Positions 44,848 to 55,057 of a stretch of DNA of 64,000 bases are shown in pieces. Each line of letters starts with the position of its first letter. The stretch's first letter is position 1. Origin of the DNA: Dryas octopetala. Taxonomy: Eukaryota > Streptophyta > Magnoliopsida > Rosales > Rosaceae. The translations under genes and the position numbers were made by a program. Below the pieces are notes generated by a model. That model was not told the DNA's origin. It saw only the letters and a program-made list of their open reading frames with translations, and ran no database searches. The stretch is from the NCBI GenBank assembly GCA_963921425.1, contig OY992836.1, positions 1,007,825 through 1,071,824 on the forward strand, written 5' to 3'.

Positions 44848-47800
44848 TGTAACGACCCGACCCAAATTTTCACTAGAAATTTAAATTTTTATTTAATTAT
44901 GATTTTTTTTAAGAGGTTTATAAAAGATGTTGGATTGTATTTTAAAGATTTTGAGATTTATTTGAAAAATAAAAAGGGTTTTGATTTAAATATTTATTTT
45001 TGTTTTAATTTGGGCTTTACCCAAAGTTGACTTTTAAAATAAATGGGTTTTTGATTTTGACTTTGGGTCCGTTAGATAGGTTTCGATTCCACGATTTCAT
45101 TGACACGTAGCACGCGTCATTTCGAGTTACGGTTTGAAAGATACGGACACGTGAAGTGAGGGGTAATTTTGTAAATTTATATAAGTGGGTTTTTAAAATA
45201 CCCAAAAATCAGAAATTTTTCTGATTTCTCTCTCTCTCTCTCCAGAAAATTCTACACTCTTCTCCCTCCCCCTTTATCTCTCTCTCTCCCCCGCACTCTC
45301 TCACTTCTCCCTCTCTCCCCGAGCTCACTCACCTCCCCCTCTCTTCTCTCACCGGCGCGGCCAGCTTCGGCCTACTCCCCGGCGACCAGAGGCCGGCGAC
45401 CAGCTACCCCACTGACCCAGTTTTCTCTCTCCCCGTACTCTCTCTCTCTCCTTCGCGTCTCTCTCTCTCTCTTCCCCTTCTCGGCGCGCGACACCACCAG
45501 ACCGGACCATCCTCTCCGGCGAGTTTCCCGACAACCCAAGCTCACTGGTCGACTCCCCACGCCAGCGCAGAAATCACCCAGCAGCGAGCCTGGGTCACCT
45601 CAGCCTCGCGCGCACAGAAATCAGCCAGAAAATCCCCAGCCGCCGCCCTCTCTTTGCCCAGCCATTTCCAGCCACCTGAGATCAGCGGCGTGCCTTCCCG
45701 ACGCCGGCCAGCTCGCCAGCTCCTCCTCCAGTTAGCCCAGCCCCCCTTGCGCGTCGGTGCTGCTCGAAAAGGCCACACAGGGCCGTCGACTTTTCCCTCC
45801 ATTTCCAGTCAAATTTCACCTCAAATCTTCGAGATTCTTGGTGGGTTTTTCTACTCTAGGTACGAGCTTTCTTTCCTATATTTTTGGTAGAGTAATATTT
45901 GAAGAAATCTGAAACTTGGAATTTGATTTAGGAATCCATTTCGAGTCCCCTTGAATTCCAGATTTTGGGGTATTTCTTGATGTTTGTTTGGATAATTACA
46001 CCCTATGAAACCTCTATGATTATTTAGAATTGAAAATTTTGTGTGGGTTTAAGAAAAAAGGGTATTTTTAACTAAATTGATTTTGGAGCCGCCGCTTTGG
46101 GCGGCACCCATGGTGACCTCGACCCCCACAGTCACCTTTTGGATGTAAGTTTATCTTGGAGCCCATTTTTAGATTGGTTGTTGGTCTTGGTTATGTTGGA
46201 AGAGATTGGTGGAACCAAAGGTATTTCGAATTGTAATTAGAAACCTTGCCAATACCGAACTTATTCTCGGACAAGTTTCTTTTTAAGTTTGGGATTTGTT
46301 TTGGATCTTTGGGTGAACTTAGGTTGAACCGGGAAACCTTAGGGGCGGTTGTGGAAGTGTTATTGGTCAATTCGTGTAGATCGTAAACCAATCGCGTAAG
46401 AACGAAGTCGAGTGGGACGTTAGACTCCACACACACTCTTTTTAAATGTCGTAAAACCGAGGCTAATCTATGGTTGTATTGTTTTATTCTATAGGCGAGA
46501 CGATCGTGGCTCGAGACGACCCGGAGGAGGATCGAAGTTAGGATTCTCACTGTGAGTGGACATTTGTTTTTTAGAAGCATTTTATAAAATCTATGAATTT
46601 ATTTATTGATTATTTGAGTTTTGATTGAGATATAATGGATGTGGGTGAATTCTTAGTTTTTAAATGTATTTAGGGAATTCCTTTGAATTAACTGTTGTTG
46701 ATAAATCTTGATTTTGATGTGGGGTTTGGTGGACGGAGTTGAATTTCGGATTTTCAAATACTCTCGTATATAATTTTTAAAACATAATTTTATTTGATGG
46801 TTTGTTTAAATTTATGGACCTTTTTGGAAAGAACTCTAGCTTCCTACTAAATCAATATGGCTCATTTATCATTTTGGATTTTGATCGAAAAGAATGGATT
46901 AGATTTATGCCTATTGAATTTAAATTCAGCTATGAATTTACGTTTATGGATTTCAAGTTTTTCTTGGAAAAGTACGATTATTTTATTCTTGGTGGAAAAA
47001 GGATTTATTTGGGCTATGGAAAAATGGTTTTCAAACCACCCTTTGCAGTACCCTCCAGGTTATCAGATACATAGGACGTCTTTGGGACCCATCACGGCAC
47101 ACATATAGGCTTTGGGCCGTGTGTCGGGATGCTTCGCCCTTTGGGGGCTGCTCTGCGTGCACGTATGACCAGGATTGCCTGCACGTGCTGATTTTATTCA
47201 CACGTGTGTATGGCCAGGATATTGCCTGCACGTGTTGGATTTCATTCCACGCGTGTGTATGGCCAGGATATTGCCTGCCTGTGCGATGCAGGAATTCCGC
47301 ACAGGTGTATGGCCAGGATTATTCAGGGTATATAGCTTGGTGGAAAATGAAATTGGTATCTTCAGAGTTTAAGTATGGATTTTAAGTGAGAAATATCTTT
47401 CAAGTTTTATAATGATTTCGATTTTATTGTTATTTTTATGACTTTGTTAATTTAAATGGCTGGTTATTGAGAAATGTGTTTTGAGTTATCTTTTCCTTGA
47501 GTCTCATTAGTTTTATAACTCTCTTAAAGTTTGGAAATGATTTTAAAACTGGGGTATTTCAGAGAGTGACGTGAGGTCTTGGTGCTAAATGTGGTTTTGA
47601 AGGATTTTCTGAAACAGAAAGTTTACTTTTATTTTCGTTTCTATTAAACTGTCCACTCACTGAGTTTGTCTCACGGTTTATCCTGTTTTGTTTTAAATTG
47701 TCCCCCCAGGTAGTAGCTTTGGTGGAGGTCGAGCCAAACACGTCGAGGCAGCTACATCCATCTCTCAAGTCGGACTGTGTAGGCGCCAGTTAATATTCTT

Positions 47801-48073
47801 GTAAAAATTGCTTGTATTAGGATAATGGCTCTGATGATCACACTTAAAATTCTTAGATGGTTTTTTTTCTTTAGAATTGTTGGGTCTGAGACCCTATTTG
47901 GTTGTGGTAGAGGTGGTTGATATGTTAGAAGTGCTTTTTAACAGGTTTGAAATTTCTGGGTTAGTCCATTTTCAGGGGAGGTTCTGCCGAATTTTCGGTA
48001 GGATTTTCCTTGAATTTGGATTCCCGCAGGACCTCTCCGGGTTTCAGGGTGGAATCCGGGGGCGGTCCTGTCA
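44848..48073 (+). repeat. 3' LTR of the gypsy element
   Basis: This is 3226 bp, nearly identical to 39781-43007, with the same landmarks: G-box 45148-45153, TATA 45178-45184, CT tracts about 45228-45470, GC-rich block, minisatellite 47150-47315, acceptor-like CCCCCCAG at 47702-47709. Small differences include a 3-bp insert in CATAGGACGTCTTTGG at about 47072 and several CT-unit changes. Confidence 0.95.
45148..45184 (+). promoter_or_regulatory. LTR promoter: G-box and TATA box (3' LTR)
   Basis: CACGTG is at 45148-45153 and TATATAA at 45178-45184, matching the 5' LTR. In the 3' LTR it could drive read-out into flanking DNA. Confidence 0.55.
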
Positions 48074-48078
48074 CATAC

Positions 48079-48293
48079 ACTGAATACATCTTGAGGAAAA
48101 TTCTAAGCCTTCCAGGGAAGCTCAGAGGCGTCTAAATCCCAATATGAAAGAAGTGGTACGTGCTGAAGTTCTCAAATTATTAGACGTTGGCATTATTTAT
48201 CCTATTTTTGACAGCAAATGGATAAGTCTTATGCAAGTTGTACCAATGAAATTTGGAACAACAGTGGTTAAGAATGAAAATAATGAACTCATC
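48079..48293 (+). pseudogene. Gypsy RT fragment, continuation
   Basis: After one CATAC copy the sequence resumes the RT begun at 39616-39780. Recognisable pieces are PSREAQRRLNPNMKEVVRAE, LLDVGIIYPIFDSKW and VVKNENNELI, matching the Athila/Tat RT N-terminal region (family usual: RRLNP, LLDAGxIYPISDS, NENNELI). The frame shifts between the first words and MKEVVRAE. The sequence stops being RT at about 48293, where an LTR-like sequence begins, so the palm with the catalytic Asp pair is absent from the window. Confidence 0.85.
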
Positions 48294-50633
48294 TATAATA
48301 CCCCATATTTTAATGATTTTAGGTTAAGGGTGTTACTAGGTTAATTAAATTAGTTTAGAACTAATTAACATCTTTTGGAACACAAATGTGGATGTATTCC
48401 ACATAATGGTTTTATAATAGATTTCTTTATGACTTAACTATTAGGCATGTACTATTTTATTTCACTTGATTAAACAAATATGTTTATACATGAAAATGAT
48501 ATTTTCGAATTCAAGTATGCTTACACTTGCATGTTTGTATGAATGTCCAAATTAATATGCTTACACCTATTTCTATGACTTGACTTAAATTGGTGTACAC
48601 TTAAGTGATCTTTTCGGATCACAAGAGTAATATTGCTTGTATGATAATATGTTTGATAGCTACACTTGACTAGTGATAGATTTAAAAAGTAGGAACACTA
48701 AAGGGGTTGAAAGTTTGACTTTGAAACCCTAGGATTGACCAACCTTGACAACTAAGGCTAGGTTACTGGAACAAAAGATAAAATAGACAACCAAGGCATG
48801 GGTAGGATAATGGATTGTTAAGTTTAGTCCATTAGGCTAATCACTCATTTAACTAGGCCTTAAGGGATTGGCTAACCAACCAAAGCCCTATTGAGAAACT
48901 AAAAGCCCTAAAAAACCTTTTATGAATCCTTTCCCATGCAAAACAAGAAGGAAATTGAAGAGGTGACTCTTCAATTTTCCCTCCAACGACTATAACTCCT
49001 TCTATAAGAATCAAAACTCTTTCAGACAACTCTCCCACATTCAATTAAGAAAAACCAATGAGAGAGAGAGAGAGAGGCTTGGAAGAATTCAAGAGCAAGC
49101 AAGAATTCAAGAAAGAGAGGGAAGTGCAGCCACTGGCTTCGAAGGAGAAAACTTGGTAAGAAGCCTCAAACCTATTCTCTAAGTTCTTGAATGTTAATTT
49201 CTAGGATTAGAATGATGGTTGTTTGACTATGGTTAAGTGCATATTGAAAATCAATAAGTTTTCATACTTTGGAATCCTTGTTTAGCATTGTTTTGATTTC
49301 AAATTTTGTACTAATCTATAAGGAGTTTTGTAAAATTGTTTTAGGGTCTGAAACTAGACCTGTATATCTTTCTTTTGAGTCAAGAATCATTCTATTCCCA
49401 TTTGTTATGAAATTATAATGATTTTTGAGAGATGTACCAAAATCTGCAACTTTATGCAGAATTTTCAATAGGAACCTTAAGTTTTTTTGTATAAATTTTG
49501 CTACACTTGGAATTTTAATTTGAAATTGTTACAGTAAGTTGTAAGGTTGATTTCAAAACTATTTCAATTGGTCTCACTCGATTTGGTTTAGTATACACAA
49601 AGATAACATTTTTGACCACATGAACAGTGTTATGCACATTTTCAGTTTTCTGGTGTGATTTTTAGCACTTCGAAATGCCTACTTGCACAACTCTAAATGG
49701 TTTGAGAATCTAATACATGAGTGTCAACATGTTAAATAGCTTCCTGTGAAAAATATTATTCAAATTAGTTTTGTAGAATTTTATAAAAATCACAGAGCAG
49801 GTGCTGCTCTTTTGGACTTTTTGAGGAACCAAATATGCACAAAACTGCCATATTTTGTTTTAATGCTTTTTAGCCTAAACTTTTAGTTTTCACAAGTCAC
49901 AAGTCACAAGTCACAAGTCACAAGTCACAAATCACCCCTTGGAATGTTCTAGGAATATGAGGGAGTCCAATTACCCCTATATCAAAATTTGAGTTGTCAA
50001 ACCCCATGTTTTTTAGTTAAAACCTATCTGCGGCATACCTATTTTCTGGTATGGCTTTTGTTATCTTTTCAAACCTCCAAATATGTTTGAATACATAATT
50101 TATAATTTGTGTGAAGTCATAGAATGTTTGTTTATGGATTCAAGGTCCCAGATACCACTTAACTTGCCAATACATCATTAAACCCTAGAAAACACTAAGC
50201 TTGAGTTGTGAGTACAAATTCTGATTTCAGTGTGCTTGAATTAGGAAATCAGCTTGTTGGGATTGCAGCAGGGACAAAAGACTTCATTTGAGGTAGGGGG
50301 AGCTAGTCCTATCAAACTCAATGCTTTCTTTATACTTAAACTATAGCTATATGTGTGAATCTGCTTGATTTTTTGTGTTATGGCTCGGTTTGGAATGTGA
50401 TATGATGTTGTTATATGTTTTCCTTGGCTGCCATGTTAAATAGAAATTAGATAGCTAAATTAAAGGTACAATTTAACCTAATACTCGATTGTTTAATAGC
50501 TACAAGGTATTTTGAATTGACTGCTCACTAAGATTAAGAAAATCAACATGGGATGACATGTTGATGACTTCAACTTGCTTTTCTAAGTTGGGAATCAATC
50601 AACTACTTGAAATTAGTTAAAAAGGGCTAATTT
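48294..50633 (+). repeat. LTR-like sequence, unidentified family
   Basis: RT coding stops abruptly at TATAATACCCCATATTTTAA, which resembles plant LTR starts of the TGTAATACCCC kind with the second base changed. The stretch is AT-rich, with AGGGTTTTTTAGGGC near 48900 (reverse), a short GA tract (49059-49074), a donor-like TTGGTAAGAAGCC (about 49152) and the CACAAGT repeat. No coding sequence and no 3' end or TSD was found; it may resume at 63491-63935 beyond the LTR and Sirevirus. Confidence 0.4.
49891..49935 (+). repeat. CACAAGT 7-bp tandem repeat
   Basis: Five exact CACAAGT units are followed by CACAAAT and CAC. Confidence 0.95.
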
Positions 50634-51849
50634 TGTAACGACCCGACCTGACCCCAAGTCTTAATTTTTTTAATAAAAATTTAATCTTATTGGGCGGACT
50701 TTATTAAAATTTTGGAAGGGAATTTTAGTATTTAGAGGGGCGTTTTAAAAATTCAAATTTGTGGCCTTTAAGCTCGAGACGACTAATTAGAACACGAGTT
50801 TCCAAATGCGTAGGCGAAAATGGTGTTCTAATTGGAAATTTTGGTAGGAAGTGTGGAGAGTTTTCTAGAAAGGGCATTTGAGTAATTTCAAAACCCAAAA
50901 ACCTTAATTAAATCAGCTCCCTCTCTCTCTCTCTCTCTCTTCATTTTCTCTCCTCTCCCCGCACACTCCCTCTCTATGTCCTCTCTTCCCCACAATCCAC
51001 CTCTGCACACCAGCGAACACCACCATTCTCGCCGCTGACCACCACCCAAAGCCCCGAGCCCACTCTCTCTCTTCGTCCTCATTCTTCTCTCTCTCTCTCT
51101 CTATCTCTTTTTCTCCCTGTGTCCTCTCTCTCTTCCCTTTCTCTGTGAGCAACCAACCCCTGCACACACAGTCATCACTTCAACTCACGCCGCCGACCAT
51201 TCCGGCCACCTGAGACCTCTGGTGACCTCCCCTTTGGCCGACCAGCTCAGCCCGGCCTTCCTCCTCACTGGACAGCTCCCCTACACACCGGAAATTCACC
51301 ATAAAAATCACCCAGCTCGCCGCCCTTCCTCGCTAGATTGCGGCCATCTCTCGTCGCCAATCACTGCCTTTTTCGGTGGGTTTTCTTTCTCTCTTAGTGG
51401 GTTTTCATTCCCCTATGTTTTTTGTTGTTAAAGGTTAGGAATTTTGAAACTTCAAATTATGAGATTTTAGGGCCATTTCTGGATTTCTTGGGTTTTTGGA
51501 TTAGAGAGTGTTCTTGATATTTTATTGGATAAGTTTCATCTCTAGGAACTCCAATTTTGCTGTTAGAACTGAAAAGTTAGAGAAATTTGGAGAAATGGTG
51601 AATTTTGGTTTTGTACCGCCACTTTGAGCAGCCATAGTGGTGGTTTCAACCACCCAGCCACCATTTCCTTTAGATAATGTGAAAAACAGACCTTTACTGA
51701 GTTGGAATGTTTTTATTTGAATAGGTGGATGCCTTTGGATTGACGGAAATTTCAATTTTGATCGTAATCAGACACTTTTTAGATAACGAGTTTACCCTCA
51801 GACGGTGTGCTCGATAGAGGTCGGCTACGTAGATTTATTTTTGAGGTTT

Positions 51850-53507
51850 TGAAAGTTTAATTTAGGTGATCTGTTCACTTAATAAACTTGATTAATTTCA
51901 CTTTCAGTGATCGGACCCCAATTTTTGGTTTATGTGATCACTCAGGAACTAGTCAAACAAACACAACTCAGACGGTTCAGTAACGAAAGTATGAAACTCC
52001 AGATTGACTTCTAAAAACCAAAAATCACTTCTGTAAACAACACAAATCAAACACACCAAGGATCAAGTGACATCCTATACACTCAGAGGACCCATCACAG
52101 TAGGCATCCCAGTGTTATCCACAACTACAGTGGTGTGTGATTAGCTAGACAGTTATATAAGGCATATATCAATTTCAAGCATATAGCTACAGTACCAATT
52201 TGTGTTTAAAAGTTGAGTGAGTCAGTAATCATAACAACACAAACAAGGAAGACAAATGCACACAAGATGTTCACCCAGAAAAACCACAAAGGGTAAAAAC
52301 TGGGGGTCTATCCAGCTGACCAAGCAATCCACTAAATAAGAAGTTCAATACAAAGGGAGCACACAGCACACAAGCACAATCACTAAGTCCTAGACTAAGT
52401 GGCAGCTTTCTTACCCCTTTGTGCAACTTCCATAAGCAAGGCAATCGGTCATTCATGAAGAAGGCAGCTCCACTCCAAGCTCATCAACCCATGGCACCAA
52501 TTCGCACCAAGTCCAGTAGATTCATCAATGCATGAACATGATATGCCAATGTAGGATTCTTAAAAAGAAAGATCAACCTTCTCAAGCTAGAGGCATGAAA
52601 AGGTTGATATTGAATCCTTCAACTAAAATCTAAAATGAATGTGTTTGAAGAATGTATGAAAAGATTTTAAACACTCAAACCCATTTAGAATTTTAGATGA
52701 AACAAAACAAGTTCAGAAAACCTTTTTGATTTTTCAAGAATTAAAAGACCATTTTCTGAAATATTAACGATGAGCACTTAACCTCAAAAATATCCAGGCA
52801 TGAAACCCGAAAAATACACACCCAAAATGCTCATACACGCCCACCAAAAGATCTGAACGGAATGCGCCATATACCCGTACACACCCACGCAACTTTCATG
52901 TTTGCCCGAGCCACGTGGAAGCCAATCAATGGCTGTCCACAAGAGACGAATGAGGGGCATATTCTCTTTGTCCTAGAGGGGTATCCTAGTATTACTAAGG
53001 ATAGGAATGAGGAGCTGTAAAAAGGAATTTTGCTTTATTTTGCAAAAATCAGAAATGGGGAAGATGATGAATAGTGCTGATGTGTGAAGGTGTGTGGCGT
53101 GAATGGCAAAGAAACAATCAGATCTGATTGATACAGTAGGGGAACCAAGCCATGTGCAATGCACATGCATGTTTAATAAAAAACAGAACATGGGCTTTCA
53201 ATGAAATGGGCTTTAAAAGTAAAACCCGAAATGGCTCCACTGCAGTGTCTGTCACTATATCAGCCACTGTACGTGAAGAAAATTGTTCTTTATGTTCAGT
53301 GAATGACTAGTCAAATAGACAAAAAACTGTTATTTTCCTGAAATGAATGAAGTGCAGTATACCTTGAGTCTTTGTTCATTCTTGACTTCTTCAATACAAC
53401 TGATATTGTCCTTAATCTAACCTAGAGCTTGTGAGTGATTAAATAAAAATAAATACAATGGTTTTGACAAGGAAAAAAGCCAATATAACAAATCCTAGAA
53501 ACTAACA
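51850..53507 (-). repeat. Sirevirus 3' LTR
   Basis: On the minus strand it runs TGTTAGTTTCTAGG to CACTTTCA; it is 1658 bp and flanked outside by GGTTT. Near-identical to 60179-61837. Confidence 0.96.
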
Positions 53508-53520
53508 ATCTCTCCCTTTG
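53508..53520 (-). other. Sirevirus polypurine tract
   Basis: On the minus strand CAAAGGGAGAGAT abuts the 3' LTR, the expected position for plus-strand priming. Confidence 0.85.
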
Positions 53521-53826
53521 GCTTTCCTTGACAAAACATCAAACCATTCACCTCACAAGACTCTCAACACTCAGCCCAACACTATGTTATAATGTACCTG
53601 CAACAAGAAGTATTTGGACAACACAGAATATGATAGTACAGCAACCAACACAGCAAGCAAACAAATACATTCTCCCCCTTTTTGTCATGGAAAGACAAAA
53701 GGACATACATGAAAAAGAAGAGTGAAGTTCAAGTGAACATATAGTTGGTAAAGTATACAAGAAAAATCAATGGCAATATGGTCAAAGAGAAACTGAAGTA
53801 AATGCCATAACTTCCCTGAAATTTGA

Positions 53827-53921
53827 ACTCCCCCAAAGACGAACGCCCCCTAAAGACTAACTCCCCCTAAATGCTAACTCCCCTAAAAACAAACTCCCCC
53901 TAAAGACAAACTCCCCCTAAA
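53827..53921 (-). repeat. Multiple polypurine tract cluster
   Basis: Six units of about 15-17 bp read on the minus strand as TTTAGGGGGAGTT variants (plus strand AACTCCCCCTAAAGAC and AACTCCCCCTAAATGC). They lie about 320-410 bp upstream of the 3' LTR in element orientation. A further CTCCCCCTTTTTG is at about 53670. Repeated polypurine motifs upstream of the 3' LTR are a known mark of Sireviruses. Confidence 0.8.
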
Positions 53922-55057
53922 TGCAACATCTCGATACCGGGCTTGCAGAATATAGACATGTAATATGAGGGACAGCTAGAGAAGAACCTAGGTATGCAGA
54001 AAAGTCTGAAATGCCCTTTAATGAACAGTAATCCAAGGTGCAGAATGGTCCTGTGAAAATGACTCTGTGTGACTGTTGTAGACCAGACAAAATGGACAAA
54101 GTTCGTACAGAACAGAACTGGAGCATAAAGCAGTCATGTGGTTTGACAAAGAGATAGAGGAATCCTGGAAGAGTTGGAAGCAATGACACACAAGAAAAAT
54201 CTACGAGTTAGATGTGCTTCAGGGATTTTATTTTTGACAAAACAAATTTGACAAAACAACAAACACACTTGAAAAGAATTAACCACCAATGTCAACACTC
54301 TAATAGATATGAAAAATGAAGATTGCAAATTTTGTGCAAGAAAATAAGCATATTTGGGATATAGGGAGGTCAATGCTAGCATTCAAGACTTGTTTAAGAT
54401 GGAAAAAACAATGTCAAAGACAACCAAAGAGGTTAAATAAGTTTCATCCACAACAAGAGATTAGAATTTAACCACTCAAGAGAATTTCTAATTTGGGAAC
54501 AAATCTTGAAAGCAAAGTTTTTCAACTCATGACAATGGCTATGAGAAAATTATTTTCATTTGTTTTGTTTAGGCACATCCCAAGTTAAGTGCAATGATTT
54601 GGTCCAATTTTGCGACTCTTTACCCTAGAACACCATAAAAACACCTTATTTCTCCCTAGGGCCGTGACTTCTTTGGTCACACTTCCTCTTTTTTTTTATA
54701 TTTTGTATGGTGCACATTTGTTCAAATGAGGAAAGTTTAGCTGAAGATGGGTCACAAATGAGGAATTATATTGAAGGGCTAAATTGCATCCTCAAACAAA
54801 TTGTCTTTGAAAAGCATTTAACAAGTTTGATTGATTATGACAAAGTGTTAAAAAAAAAAAATCAAGGCTAACATTTGACAAGAAGGAGGGATTATGCTTA
54901 TTGACATGACTCATGTTATGCAAGAATCTTTTTGAATATCAAAGAGAGTGTGACAAATAATGTTAAGACCTTTCAAAGTGGTTATTTTCTTTAAAAGAAA
55001 AACTACTTAACCAAATAAAAGAAACTTAAACAATGAAGCACATTTAACTACAAGGAA
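53922..55057 (-). other. Sirevirus region between pol and 3' end
   Basis: About 1.1 kb follows the pol stop with no frame over about 90 codons. Some Sireviruses carry an env-like gene here; none is recognisable in this copy. It is rich in A and T, with an A run at 54850-54860. Confidence 0.7.

Larger units (their letters stand above)
39781..48073 (+). mobile_element. Ty3/gypsy element, gag only, TSD CATAC
   Basis: TSD CATAC is at 39776-39780 and 48074-48078. Two LTRs of 3227 and 3226 bp enclose 1840 bp that holds a primer binding site, gag, the first residues of protease and a polypurine tract. RT, RNase H and integrase are absent. By eye the LTRs differ at about 45 substitutions plus a few microsatellite indels (about 1.4 percent), which at the commonly used plant rate of 1.3e-8 per site per year gives roughly half a million years. 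The gag and protease style resemble Tekay/Del chromoviruses (inference). It inserted into an old gypsy RT. Confidence 0.93.

Noticed and set aside
39781-48073. Large tandem segmental duplication (two 3.2-kb copies 5 kb apart)
   Set aside because: Primer binding site, gag, polypurine tract and a 5-bp TSD show that the copies are the two LTRs of one gypsy element.
52973-53191. 72-codon minus-strand frame identical in both Sirevirus LTRs
   Set aside because: Identity is due to LTR duplication; no motif, and it is too short to support as a gene.
53917-54382. Possible env-like gene after Sirevirus pol
   Set aside because: Only frames of 82-90 codons, no signal peptide, membrane segment pattern or coiled coil that would support an env-like protein.
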